Shown: positions 1 to 8,309 of the stretch, one piece after another
Layout of the letters: the number at the start of each line of letters is the position of its first letter
Position numbering within the stretch: position 1 is the first letter of the stretch
Origin: an uncultured Prevotella sp.
Lineage (GTDB): Bacteria; Bacteroidota; Bacteroidia; Bacteroidales; Bacteroidaceae
Assembly: GCA_900316565.1 (NCBI GenBank)
Contig: ONDK01000006.1
Location: 1-62,095, forward strand
Direction of reading: 5' to 3'
Length of the DNA stretch: 62,095 nt
Position numbers and translations under genes: made by a program
The notes under the pieces: generated by a model
What the model was told of the DNA's origin: nothing
The model's database searches: none
What the model saw: only the letters and a program-made list of their open reading frames with translations

Positions 1-19
1 TGTTTGAGCGCTTTTTCAA

Positions 20-38
20 ATGCGTTCGAAGAACGCAT
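20..38. repeat. Perfect 8-bp inverted repeat near left edge
   Basis: ATGCGTTC, three bases, GAACGCAT. It lies about 50 bases downstream of a minus-strand promoter (88-95), so it would form a hairpin in the 5' leader of a gene beyond the left edge. Its function is unknown. The rest of the first 336 bases is AT-rich and shows no gene. Confidence 0.5.
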
Positions 39-87
39 CCCCCAGTTATATCGTGCCTTTGTTTTAAAGACCTCTAAAAGTTTGCTG

Positions 88-95
88 CAAAGGTA
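88..95 (-). promoter_or_regulatory. Minus-strand -7 element, TACCTTTG
   Basis: Read on the minus strand the bases are TACCTTTG, a full match to the Bacteroidota TAnnTTTG element. It points out of the window to the left, so the neighbouring gene there is probably divergent from ppdK. No clear TTTG is seen at the -33 position. Confidence 0.5.
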
Positions 96-241
96 CGGAA
101 ATTATTTATATGCACGCCTATCTCAAAGGTCCAATAATATAAAAATATGTAAAAAGTATAACTAATTTCTTGATTAAAATCATTTGTTTGCGCTCACATA
201 TATAAAAAGAGTTTAATGAGAAAAAAAATAATGCACAAACC

Positions 242-272
242 TTGGGGCATTGCGCAAATTGTAGTAAATTTG
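242..272 (+). promoter_or_regulatory. ppdK promoter
   Basis: TTG at 242-244, 20 bases, then TAAATTTG at 265-272. This fits the Bacteroidota sigma consensus and predicts a leader of about 60 bases before the ppdK start at 337. Confidence 0.65.
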
Positions 273-336
273 CACTGATTTTATAAGGACATTCAATAAA
301 AGCATTTTAAATTTTGCATTTTTTCAAATATCAACT

Positions 337-3057
337 ATGAGTGAAAAGAGAGTTTACACCTTCGGAAACGGTAAAGCCGAAGGTAGAGCAGACATGCGTA
401 ATCTGCTCGGTGGTAAGGGTGCCAATCTGGCAGAAATGAACCTTGTTGGAGTTCCAGTACCTCCAGGCTTCACTATTACCACGGATGTATGTACAGAGTA
501 CTATGAGAAAGGAAAGGACGATGTTGTAGCACTTCTGAAGGGCGATGTTGAGCGTTCCATGAAGCTTATCGAGGACACTATCGGTAAGAAGTTCGGTGAT
601 CCCAGCAACCCACTGCTCGTCTCTGTTCGCTCTGGTGCACGCGCATCCATGCCAGGTATGATGGACACCATCCTGAACCTCGGTCTTAACGACGAGGTCG
701 TAGAGGGTCTGGCTAAGAAGACCAACAATCCACACTTTGCATGGGACAGCTATCGCCGTTTCGTGCAGATGTACGGTGATGTCGTTTTGGGCATGAAGCC
801 TGTCAACAAGGACGACGTAGACCCGTTCGAGGCAATCATCGAGCAGGTGAAGAGCCAGCGCGGCATCAAACTTGATTATGAACTGAATGTCGATGAGCTC
901 AAGCAGCTTGTCAAGCTCTTCAAGGAGGCTATCAAGAAGCAGACCGGTTCTGACTTCCCAACAGACCCTGAGGAGCAGCTCTGGGGCGCTATCTGCGCTG
1001 TCTTCGGCAGCTGGATGAACAAGCGTGCTATCCTTTATCGTAAGCTTAACGGAATTCCTGACGACTGGGGGACAGCTGTTTCTGTCATGGCTATGGTCTA
1101 TGGTAACATGGGCGAGACTTCTGCAACAGGTGTTTGCTTCAGCCGTGATGCAGCAACAGGTGAGAACATCTTCAACGGTGAGTGGCTTAAGAACGCTCAG
1201 GGTGAGGATGTTGTATCAGGTGTGCGTACTCCGCAGCAGATTACTCTTGAGGGCTCACGTCGTTGGGCACAGCTCCAGGGCGTAAGCGAGGAGGAGCGCG
1301 CAAGCAAGTATCCTTCTCTTGAGGAGGAGATGCCTGAGGTGTACAAGCAGTTGAATGAGATTCAGCAGAAGCTTGAGGACCACTATCACGATATGCAGGA
1401 TATGGAGTTCACCGTTCAGGAGGGCAAGCTCTGGTTCCTTCAGACACGTAACGGTAAGCGCACCGGTACTGCTATGGTCAAGATCGCTATGGACCTCCTC
1501 CACGAGGGTCAGATTGACGAGAAGACTGCCATCGAGCGCTGCGAGCCTAACAAGCTTGACGAGCTCCTTCACCCGGTATTCGACAAGGAAGCACTCAAAC
1601 ATACACATACACTGACTCACGGACTGCCAGCATCTCCAGGTGCCGCTACCGGTCAGATCGTGTTCTTCGCTGACGACGCTGCTAAATGGCACGCTGAAGG
1701 CCACAAGGTTGTCATGGTCCGTATAGAGACTTCTCCTGAGGATCTCGCAGGTATGTCTGCTGCAGAGGGTATCCTCACAGCACGTGGCGGAATGACTTCT
1801 CACGCTGCCGTTGTTGCACGTGGTATGGGTAAGTGCTGCGTCAGCGGTGCTGGTAACATCCACGTCGACTATAAGAAGCGCGAGGTAGAGATCCACGGAC
1901 AGGTATTCCACGAGGGTGACTATATCTCCATCAACGGTTCTACCGGTCAGGTCTATGAGGGTGAGGTAGAGACTCGTCCTGCAGAGGTTACCGGTTACTT
2001 CGCTGAGCTGATGAAACTTTGCGACAAGTACACCAAGCTGGTTGTCCGCACTAACGCTGACACTCCTCACGATGCTGAGGTTGCAAAGAGCTTCGGAGCT
2101 GTAGGCGTAGGTCTCTGCCGTACAGAGCACATGTTCTTCGACAACGAGAAGATTAAGCCTATGCGCGAGATGATCCTCGCTGATACTACAGAGGAGCGTG
2201 AGAAGGCTCTTGCTAAGCTCCTGCCTCTGCAGAAGAAGGACTTCGTTGGCATCCTGAAGTGCATGGATGGCATGCCAGTGAACATCCGTCTCCTTGACCC
2301 ACCTCTCCACGAGTTCGTACCTCACGATGAGAAGGGCCAGAAGATTATGGCAGAAGAGATGGGTGTAAGCCTCGATAAGGTTAAGCAGCGTGTAGCCAGC
2401 CTTGAGGAGCACAACCCAATGCTTGGTCTTCGTGGTTGCCGTCTTGGAAACAAGTTCCCAGAGATCACCAAGATGCAGACAAAGGCTATCCTCGGCGCAG
2501 CTATTGAGCTGAAGAAGCAGGGCCTCGATCCGAAGCCAGAGATTATGGTTCCGCTGGTAGGTACATACAAGGAGCTGAAAGCGCAGAAGGAAGTCATCAA
2601 CAAGGCAGCCAAGGAAGTATTCGCTGAGGAAGGTCTTGAGATTCAGTTCAAGGTCGGAACAATGATTGAGATACCTCGTGCAGCCCTCACTGCCGATAAG
2701 ATTGCTCAGTATGCTGAGTACTTCAGCTTCGGTACCAACGACCTTACTCAGATGACCTTCGGTTACAGCCGTGATGATATCAACAGCTTCCTGCCGAACT
2801 ATCTGCAGAACAAGATCCTCGACGTTGACCCGTTCCAGGTCCTCGACCAGGAGGGTGTAGGTCAGCTTGTTAAGATGGCCGTTGAGAAGGGACACCAGAC
2901 ACGTCCTGACATCAAGTGCGGTATCTGCGGTGAGCACGGCGGTGAGCCTTCATCAGTCAAGTTCTGCCACCGTGCAGGCCTCGACTACGTAAGCTGCTCT
3001 CCATTCCGTGTGCCAATCGCACGTCTGGCTGCTGCTCAGGCTGCCGTTGAAGAGTAA
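337..3057 (+). CDS. ppdK: Pyruvate, phosphate dikinase
   Basis: Reversible conversion of pyruvate, ATP and Pi to PEP, AMP and PPi in the cytoplasm; in anaerobic Bacteroidota it links glycolysis and PEP/oxaloacetate metabolism. The 906-residue length is typical. The N-terminal ATP-grasp region (about 1-370) is followed by the swivelling phospho-histidine domain with GGMTSHAAVVARGMGK (His near 489) and a C-terminal PEP/pyruvate TIM barrel that includes CGICGEHGGEP near 860. It is monocistronic, with its own promoter and a terminator at 3110. Codon use is strongly biased (AAG, CTC, GGT), as expected for high expression. Identification is secure. Confidence 0.97.
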   Translation: MSEKRVYTFGNGKAEGRADMRNLLGGKGANLAEMNLVGVPVPPGFTITTDVCTEYYEKGKDDVVALLKGDVERSMKLIEDTIGKKFGDPSNPLLVSVRSGARASMPGMMDTILNLGLNDEVVEGLAKKTNNPHFAWDSYRRFVQMYGDVVLGMKPVNKDDVDPFEAIIEQVKSQRGIKLDYELNVDELKQLVKLFKEAIKKQTGSDFPTDPEEQLWGAICAVFGSWMNKRAILYRKLNGIPDDWGTAVSVMAMVYGNMGETSATGVCFSRDAATGENIFNGEWLKNAQGEDVVSGVRTPQQITLEGSRRWAQLQGVSEEERASKYPSLEEEMPEVYKQLNEIQQKLEDHYHDMQDMEFTVQEGKLWFLQTRNGKRTGTAMVKIAMDLLHEGQIDEKTAIERCEPNKLDELLHPVFDKEALKHTHTLTHGLPASPGAATGQIVFFADDAAKWHAEGHKVVMVRIETSPEDLAGMSAAEGILTARGGMTSHAAVVARGMGKCCVSGAGNIHVDYKKREVEIHGQVFHEGDYISINGSTGQVYEGEVETRPAEVTGYFAELMKLCDKYTKLVVRTNADTPHDAEVAKSFGAVGVGLCRTEHMFFDNEKIKPMREMILADTTEEREKALAKLLPLQKKDFVGILKCMDGMPVNIRLLDPPLHEFVPHDEKGQKIMAEEMGVSLDKVKQRVASLEEHNPMLGLRGCRLGNKFPEITKMQTKAILGAAIELKKQGLDPKPEIMVPLVGTYKELKAQKEVINKAAKEVFAEEGLEIQFKVGTMIEIPRAALTADKIAQYAEYFSFGTNDLTQMTFGYSRDDINSFLPNYLQNKILDVDPFQVLDQEGVGQLVKMAVEKGHQTRPDIKCGICGEHGGEPSSVKFCHRAGLDYVSCSPFRVPIARLAAAQAAVEE

Positions 3058-3109
3058 GCGGTAGAGAAGAATAAGTATTGAACAACTTATTATCATCTAT
3101 ATAGAAAGT

Positions 3110-3151
3110 GGCGGATACTGGTGCAGCAGTGTATCGGTGTCCGCCCTTTTT
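3110..3151 (+). terminator. Terminator after ppdK
   Basis: GGCGGATAC at 3110-3118 pairs with GTGTCCGCC at 3137-3145, with one G-U pair, followed by TTTTT. It begins about 50 bases after the ppdK stop. Confidence 0.7.
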
Positions 3152-3186
3152 AGTTCATATAATATGATGAATGAGTTTAACGTGAT

Positions 3187-3816
3187 ATGATGAATAAGAC
3201 AATCATTTTGTTTCTTTTACTGTTAAGCAGTTCTGTGGTCAGAGCACAGAAGCTGTTTGATGTCTTTACGGCCATTCCCGACACCATGCTTTCCTATCTA
3301 GATGCAGGCCTGCGCTCGGAACTGGCCGGCGATATGAGGACAAAGAAGACCGCGGTAGTTGTAAACATTATCGGCGACACCACCCGGGTTGTCACTTACA
3401 GCTCAGACTATATCCTGCTGAGATGCAATAAGTCGCGCGACATGGAGATAAAACTGCTGCCAAGGAAACAGGAAGGCGACACCATTGTCTGCGTTGTCAA
3501 CACCTACAAAGGACCTGCGGAGGAGAGCACTGTTGACTTCTACACATTAGCATGGAAGCCTCTGTTGAAAGAGCAGTTTGTCGGCAGCGTCTCAGGAATG
3601 TCATTGCTTCAAAGGCCCGACACCCTTTCTACCGATGACTTCCAGAATCTTTGCGGTATGTTCGACCCTCTTCTGGTCAATATCCATCTGTCGCCAAAGG
3701 AACAGTCACTGACATTCTCCGTCTCACTCCCCGATGTCCCCCGTGATAAAGAGAAGACATTAAAGGGACTTATTTCGCAAAGAAAGTTTAATTGGGATGG
3801 TGAAAGATTTAATTGA
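3187..3816 (+). CDS. DUF3256 family secreted protein
   Basis: 209 residues. An N-terminal signal peptide of about 20 residues ends ...SSVVRAQ. The mature part begins with a FDVFTAIPDTMLSYLD-like segment and is otherwise soluble, without transmembrane helices. Length and the opening motif match the Bacteroidales DUF3256 family, whose function is unknown; it is presumably periplasmic. It follows the ppdK terminator and has no obvious consensus promoter, so its transcription is unclear. The next plus-strand gene has its own promoter, so it is probably a single-gene unit. The family assignment is from memory of the motif. Confidence 0.7.
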   Translation: MMNKTIILFLLLLSSSVVRAQKLFDVFTAIPDTMLSYLDAGLRSELAGDMRTKKTAVVVNIIGDTTRVVTYSSDYILLRCNKSRDMEIKLLPRKQEGDTIVCVVNTYKGPAEESTVDFYTLAWKPLLKEQFVGSVSGMSLLQRPDTLSTDDFQNLCGMFDPLLVNIHLSPKEQSLTFSVSLPDVPRDKEKTLKGLISQRKFNWDGERFN

Positions 3817-3847
3817 TGTTAATCAAGAGAAAATAGTTGGGAAAACA

Positions 3848-3879
3848 TTTGCAAGGTTAATAGATAATGTATAATTTTG
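3848..3879 (+). promoter_or_regulatory. Orphan promoter in gene-free gap
   Basis: TTTG at 3848-3851, 20 bases, then TAATTTTG at 3872-3879: a full consensus match. No reading frame of note starts downstream before the terminator at 3924-3955. See the ncRNA candidate at 3886. Confidence 0.55.
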
Positions 3880-3885
3880 CAACGT

Positions 3886-3955
3886 GTTTTTCATGGTATT
3901 AGATTATTAAGGTTAATGAAAGGATTGGTTGTCGTGAGATAACCAATTTTTTTTT
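3886..3955 (+). ncRNA. Candidate small RNA, about 70 nt
   Basis: Inferred from a consensus promoter (3848-3879) and a rho-independent terminator (3924-3955) with no coding sequence between. The start is placed about 7 bases after the TTTG. The region has no match to an RNA family I recognise. An alternative is a chance promoter upstream of the DUF3256 terminator. The remainder of the gap to 4077 shows nothing recognisable. Confidence 0.35.
3924..3955 (+). terminator. Rho-independent terminator
   Basis: ATTGGTT (3924-3930) pairs with AACCAAT (3941-3947) and runs into nine T (3947-3955). It ends either the candidate small RNA or read-through from the DUF3256 gene. Confidence 0.7.
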
Positions 3956-4076
3956 GTCCTTTTGTGAACCTATCATCTATCATGAAAGTATAGGTTTTCA
4001 TCTCGCTTGATACTCTACGATACAGGCAACCTATCCATTTCCAATTCTTTAGTATCATGTTTTTCTCTGATTTTTC

Positions 4077-4107
4077 TTTGTGTTTCACGTTAAAGTCAGT
4101 ATCTTTG
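4077..4107 (+). promoter_or_regulatory. Promoter of the nucleoside transporter gene
   Basis: TTTG at 4077-4080, 19 bases, TATCTTTG at 4100-4107. It implies a leader of about 40 bases and argues against any start codon upstream of 4156. Confidence 0.7.
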
Positions 4108-4155
4108 CATCACGATAAAAAAACAAAAACAAACCTTCACAAACAAAGAAAGAAC

Positions 4156-5478
4156 ATGAATCTAAAAGTACGTCTTATCATAATGAACTTCCTGGAGTTT
4201 GCGGTCTGGGGAGCCTATCTCACGTGTATGGGCAACTATCTGGTGAAGTCAGGTATGGCCGAAGATATATCGTGGTTCTATGCCATCCAGGGTATAGTCT
4301 CTATCTTCATGCCGACACTCATAGGAATAATTGCCGACAAATATATACAGCCTCAGCGGTTGCTGGGCCTCTGTCATCTGTTGGCAGGTATATTCATGTT
4401 CTCACTTTGCTTTGTGGGTTATTCCGTTGGCTTTGGCAATGAGATACCGAATAAAGGCCTGTTTATCGCCCTTTACACGCTAAGTGTCGCCTTTTACATG
4501 CCGACGTTGGCCTTGGCGAATACTACAGCTTTTACAATCCTTAAGAACAATGGTATGAGCACCGTTACCGACTTCCCTCCCATCAGGGTCTTCGGCACGG
4601 TAGGCTTTATAGCCACGATGTGGTTTGTCAACTGTGCCGCCCTCGACGGCAACGGCTTCACCTTCACCTTTGCGCAGAACGACTTTAAGTTCCAGTACAC
4701 CTATATGCAGTTCTTCGTCTCCGGTCTGCTGAGCATTGTCCTTTTCCTTTACTCACTTACGCTCCCGGAGTGCAGAATTGTGAAGAACGAGAGCAAATCA
4801 CTATCCCAGCAGTTTGGTCTTGACGCCTTCAAGCTCTTCAAGACCCGTCGAATGGCCCTGTTCTTTATCTTCTCCGCCCTCCTTGGCATGTCGCTTCAGG
4901 TTACCAACGGCTATGCAGGTCCGTTCATCACCAGCTTCAAAGGCAGTACGATAACAGAGGTGGCCAACTCCTTCGCTGCCAATAATGCCACGCTCCTCAC
5001 CTCTATCTCGCAGGTCAGTGAGGCCCTGTGCATTCTCATGATACCATTCTTCATGAAACGCTACGGCATAAAGATCGTGATGCTCATAGCCATGGCGGCA
5101 TGGGTTCTGCGGTTCGGCTTCTTCGGCATAGGCAGTCCTACCGCACCGGGTGTCATCTTCTTTGTACTTTCCTGCATCGTCTATGGTGTGGCCTTCGACT
5201 TCTTCAATGTCTCCGGCGGTATCTTTGTCGATCAGGAATGCGACCCAAGCATTAAGGCATCGGCTCAGGGATTGTTCATGCTTATGACCAACGGCATCGG
5301 AGCCACTGTGGGCACGCTCTCTGCCGGAGCTATAGTAAATCATTTCTGTAAAATGGAGAACGGATTCCTTATGGGCGACTGGCAGACATGCTGGTTTATC
5401 TTTGCCGCTTATGCCCTTGTCGTTCTCGTTGCCTTTGCCTTAGTCTTTAAGCCCGGCCAAAATAGTATAAAGGCTTGA
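4156..5478 (+). CDS. Nucleoside transporter, NupG-type MFS
   Basis: 440 residues from the chosen start. The frame is open further upstream (to 4057), but the promoter's -7 element at 4100-4107 would lie inside such an extension, and MNLKVRLIIMNFLEFAVWGAYL is the normal family N terminus. About 12 hydrophobic segments; the early FLEFAVWGAYL segment and the following long loop are typical of the nucleoside:proton symporter branch of the major facilitator superfamily in Bacteroidota. Predicted inner-membrane uptake of nucleosides. It is followed 48 bases later by the bifunctional-nuclease gene, which may be co-transcribed. Substrate is inferred from family only. Confidence 0.88.
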   Translation: MNLKVRLIIMNFLEFAVWGAYLTCMGNYLVKSGMAEDISWFYAIQGIVSIFMPTLIGIIADKYIQPQRLLGLCHLLAGIFMFSLCFVGYSVGFGNEIPNKGLFIALYTLSVAFYMPTLALANTTAFTILKNNGMSTVTDFPPIRVFGTVGFIATMWFVNCAALDGNGFTFTFAQNDFKFQYTYMQFFVSGLLSIVLFLYSLTLPECRIVKNESKSLSQQFGLDAFKLFKTRRMALFFIFSALLGMSLQVTNGYAGPFITSFKGSTITEVANSFAANNATLLTSISQVSEALCILMIPFFMKRYGIKIVMLIAMAAWVLRFGFFGIGSPTAPGVIFFVLSCIVYGVAFDFFNVSGGIFVDQECDPSIKASAQGLFMLMTNGIGATVGTLSAGAIVNHFCKMENGFLMGDWQTCWFIFAAYALVVLVAFALVFKPGQNSIKA

Positions 5479-5526
5479 TGCAATAAATCAGAGACCATGC
5501 CGTTATATTAAGAAAAGGTAAATATA

Positions 5527-6123
5527 TTGAGAAAGATACAGCTAATATTCCAAGGCGTCTCCGAGATTGTAGAAGGCCCCGAACTGGGGATTATCGTCCT
5601 GACCGACCAGATGAAGGAAAGGCAGGTTACCATAGTGTGCGATAAACACATGGAGTACCAGTTCGGACTGCGTATGAACAAAGGTCAGGTTCATACCGAG
5701 CGTCTGTTGCCGGAGGTTTTGACCACCGTAGTCAAACAACAGGCCGGTATGCGCTTTGAGGTGCTCATAAGCGATGTCATCGATGGAGAATACCGTTGCA
5801 TGCTTGTCAACGAGACCACTTTTGAGTCGTTGCCCATGCGTGCCAGCGATGCTATCCTGTTTGCCGTCATCAGTAACTCACCAATATACATGGAGTATAA
5901 TCTCATGATGCGGCAGAGCGTCCGTTATAGCGCCAGCCCTAATGGAATGGCCATTCCCATCAACTCCCTTAACAACGACATGTTGCAGAACTCGCTCGAC
6001 AAGGCCATCAAAGATGAAAACTATGAGTTGGCATCTTATCTGCGTGATGAAATAAATAAAAGGAAAAGAGCTGCTGACGACAAGACTGGCAACAGCACTC
6101 CCGAAACAGAAGAAAAGAAATGA
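5527..6123 (+). CDS. Bifunctional nuclease (DUF151) with UVR motif
   Basis: 198 residues, with a TTG start at 5527 preceded by an AAAAGG purine tract; no better ATG precedes the conserved N terminus. Residues 1-135 form the BFN/DUF151 domain with the characteristic SLPMRASDAILFAV segment. Around 155-180 is a UvrB/UvrC-type motif with LDKAIKDENYELASYLRDEI, a helical hairpin also seen in UvrB and ClpC. The C terminus is charged. Plant BFN homologues cleave RNA and DNA, but the activity here is untested. Its stop overlaps the rsmE start (ATGA at 6120-6123), so the two are translationally coupled. Confidence 0.85.
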   Translation: MRKIQLIFQGVSEIVEGPELGIIVLTDQMKERQVTIVCDKHMEYQFGLRMNKGQVHTERLLPEVLTTVVKQQAGMRFEVLISDVIDGEYRCMLVNETTFESLPMRASDAILFAVISNSPIYMEYNLMMRQSVRYSASPNGMAIPINSLNNDMLQNSLDKAIKDENYELASYLRDEINKRKRAADDKTGNSTPETEEKK

Positions 6124-6881
6124 AGGAAGAGCGTTTTTTCTATGTCCCTGATGCCGCCAACCAATTGGAACTGCCTGAGGAGGAAGCCAAGCACGCCATC
6201 CGTGTGCTCCGTCTCCGTGAAGGCGATGAGATGTTTCTTCAGGACGGCTCTGGAACGTTCTATCACGCCACCGTGTCCCTTGCAAATAACAAACATTGTT
6301 ATTATACCATTGATGAGACCATTGCTCAAAAACGTATGTGGCGTGGTCATATACATCTTGCCATTGCTCCAACAAAGATGATGGAGCGCATGGAATGGAT
6401 GGCGGAGAAGGCCACGGAGGTGGGCTTCGATGAGATAACGTTCCTCGACTGCAAGTTCTCAGAGCGGAAGAAAGTGCGTACCGACCGGATAGAAAAAATT
6501 ATTGTCTCCGCCTTCAAGCAGAGCCGTAAAGGATGGTTGCCGACGGTCAACGACATGACACCTTTTGAGGATTTCGTTAATAAAAATCTGCCGGGGCGTA
6601 AATTTATCTGCCACTGTTATAATGAGATAGCAAAGAGGGATTTTTTTAGTGAAATTTCTGACAACTTTCCCGATGGTCCATCAGAAGATGGCACGTTAGA
6701 CAATGACGGCTCCGACGATATAACCGTGCTTGTTGGGCCGGAGGGCGATTTCTCCATCGACGAGGTGCGTATGGCTTTGGACAGAGGGTATGAGTCGGTG
6801 TCTCTTGGAACGAGCCGTCTGCGTACGGAGACAGCCGGCCTCTCTGCAGTGATGATGAGCCAGCTTGCAAGAAGACTGTAG
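6120..6881 (+). CDS. rsmE: 16S rRNA (uracil-1498-N3)-methyltransferase
   Basis: 253 residues. RsmE methylates U1498 of 16S rRNA within the 30S subunit using SAM. An N-terminal PUA-like region (ending near 70) is followed by a SPOUT methyltransferase core; the knot signature is VLVGPEGDFS near 203-212 and SLGTSRLRTETA further on. A loop of low-complexity residues around 180-200 is longer than in many homologues. The start overlaps the upstream stop by four bases. The 436 bases after it hold the dispersed repeat and a terminator. Confidence 0.93.
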   Translation: MKEERFFYVPDAANQLELPEEEAKHAIRVLRLREGDEMFLQDGSGTFYHATVSLANNKHCYYTIDETIAQKRMWRGHIHLAIAPTKMMERMEWMAEKATEVGFDEITFLDCKFSERKKVRTDRIEKIIVSAFKQSRKGWLPTVNDMTPFEDFVNKNLPGRKFICHCYNEIAKRDFFSEISDNFPDGPSEDGTLDNDGSDDITVLVGPEGDFSIDEVRMALDRGYESVSLGTSRLRTETAGLSAVMMSQLARRL

Positions 6882-6920
6882 ACTATTGAAAACATCAAAA
6901 ATCATGACATTCTTCCAACA

Positions 6921-7090
6921 GTAGTACACTTGCATTGTAAGTGTACGGAAAATACCGTGTAAAAGGGGCACTTTTACAAGGTAAGTGTACGGAAAATACA
7001 ACGTAAAAGGACTACATTTGCAATGTGTTGGTTATCAACATATTACAGCGCTAAATTTAAAGATGCGGCAGTCTGAAATATATTTACAGA
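6921..7090 (+). repeat. Dispersed non-coding repeat, copy A
   Basis: Two tandem 44-base units with GTAAGTGTACGGAAAATAC starting at 6937 and 6981, flanked by TTTTAC/GTAAAA arms, then about 65 further bases. From 6937 it aligns without gaps to copy B (from 32319): GCTAAAT at +113, TCTGAAA at +135 and TTTAC at +146 in both. Reading frames are interrupted by stops in both copies. Identity of the element is unknown to me. Confidence 0.75.
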
Positions 7091-7191
7091 AAGAATTTAT
7101 TTTTTATTCGTTTTCAATATTTATCGGTGTCCTCAGATGCCGACATATGAATTATCCGATTTCATTAATCCCCTAGAACTGTAACAAAAAG

Positions 7192-7231
7192 AAAATCCCA
7201 GTCGGATATCATAATCTGGCTGGGATTTTTG
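7192..7231. terminator. Bidirectional terminator
   Basis: AAATCCCAGTCGGAT pairs with ATCTGGCTGGGATTT (two G-U positions), with a T run after it on both strands. It separates rsmE and repeat A on the plus strand from the convergent secreted-protein gene. Confidence 0.75.
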
Positions 7232-7317
7232 TGATATCTTAAACTTCAATAATCTTTTTTCTATAGGTAATGCCGTTATAAGTTCAGAGCATTACTATAG
7301 CAGGATGTTACTTTCGT

Positions 7318-8238
7318 TTATTTCAAGGTTGTTGTCGAAGTGAACTTTATCTTGGCACCAACGACAGTGGTAGAGGATGAGGAAGCCTCCGACTTAAGCC
7401 ATCCGTCCGGGCTGAATGTGGATGAGGTGTTGCTGCCGAACTCCAGGTTTGTCATGCCCATCATCTTCAGTTGTCCCCACATTTGGTCAATCTGCGACGC
7501 ATCGACATTACCGCCCATCTTTGTTATCTGCTTCTTGACAAGGGCTTTGACCTCATCTTCCGACATATTGCTCTCCGACTTCTTGTCGACAACGGTCAGA
7601 CCGTTGGCATCCTTTGAGACAGAGAAAGTGCTCTTTGCCTTTAGCATATCGTCCAAAAGCATCTCATCGAAAGGCTCTCCCGGCTTTATGTCCTTACCAT
7701 TGAGCGACAGTACCGACGACTCACGGATGAACTTCAGCAGGTTGTCCTTAGTTAGTTCATCGTTTACCTTGAGCATGGCTTTGCTCTTAGGCACCACCTT
7801 CTCTATCTCTGGATGCTTACTGTACATTTCGTTGATGCTGTTTATGGCAACCTCAGCAGTAGCCGCCAGCACATTGTCGGCATTCGCCACATCAGTAACA
7901 TAGCCCTTGGCATCGAGCTTCAGTATGGCCGGTGTCTTCTGCAAAGCTTTAAAGTTGCTCTCTTGGGCAAACTGGCTGACGATTTCTTCGTTGCCGGTAG
8001 TAGCGAACGAGTCCACCTTCATCTCTACCGTCCATCCGTTGCCAGCATCTTTTACTGTGTAAGTGGAGAGCACCGTTGCCGAGCCTTTTGTCTCTCCCTG
8101 CATAGGCACACCGACATTGAAGTCCAGTGTGGTTTCATACTTGCGGACATCTCCTTTCTTGAAGGCTGTCTTGATTGTCTGAGCACTTGCTGTCATAGCT
8201 ATGACTAGCAGTGCAAGTGATAGAATGGTCTTCTTCAT
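7318..8238 (-). CDS. Secreted protein, DUF6263-like
   Basis: 306 residues from MKKTILSLALLVIAM; the frame is open nine codons further upstream, but the signal peptide sets the start at 8238. It is cleaved near ASAQ. The mature part is soluble, with a repeated lipoprotein-carrier-like look (KKGDVRKYETTLDF near the N terminus; LNGKDIKPGEPFDEM in the middle) and a C-terminal beta-rich segment ending SSSTTVVGAKIKFTSTTTLK. It resembles the Bacteroidota family labelled DUF6263; no function is known. It lies 72 bases downstream of proS, behind a terminator, with no Shine-Dalgarno. Confidence 0.55.
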   Translation of the reverse strand: MKKTILSLALLVIAMTASAQTIKTAFKKGDVRKYETTLDFNVGVPMQGETKGSATVLSTYTVKDAGNGWTVEMKVDSFATTGNEEIVSQFAQESNFKALQKTPAILKLDAKGYVTDVANADNVLAATAEVAINSINEMYSKHPEIEKVVPKSKAMLKVNDELTKDNLLKFIRESSVLSLNGKDIKPGEPFDEMLLDDMLKAKSTFSVSKDANGLTVVDKKSESNMSEDEVKALVKKQITKMGGNVDASQIDQMWGQLKMMGMTNLEFGSNTSSTFSPDGWLKSEASSSSTTVVGAKIKFTSTTTLK

Positions 8239-8251
8239 AAATATAAAAAAA

Positions 8252-8295
8252 TAAAAAAAGCCCACCAGGTCTTCACCTTTGTGAGACTTGGTGGG
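8252..8295 (-). terminator. Terminator after proS
   Basis: A long stem, CCCACCAGGTCTTCAC against GTGAGACTTGGTGGG, with one bulge. On the minus strand it runs into a T tract (8252-8260). It lies just after the proS stop. Confidence 0.8.
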
Positions 8296-8309
8296 TATAC
8301 ATATTATTA

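Noticed and set aside
1255-2937. 560-codon open frame antisense to ppdK
   Set aside because: It lies fully inside a strongly codon-biased real gene, has no family features, and comes from the absence of certain codons in the sense strand.
4057-4155. Longer N terminus for the nucleoside transporter
   Set aside because: The promoter's -7 element at 4100-4107 lies within it and the family start is at 4156.
6937-7010. CRISPR-like repeats at the tandem units
   Set aside because: Only two units per locus, spacer-like parts are themselves conserved between loci, and there are no cas genes.
6985-7176. 63-codon frame in repeat copy A
   Set aside because: Part of the repeat; the corresponding frame in copy B shares some residues but is interrupted by stops on both sides, so I treat it as non-coding, though an ancient coding origin cannot be excluded.
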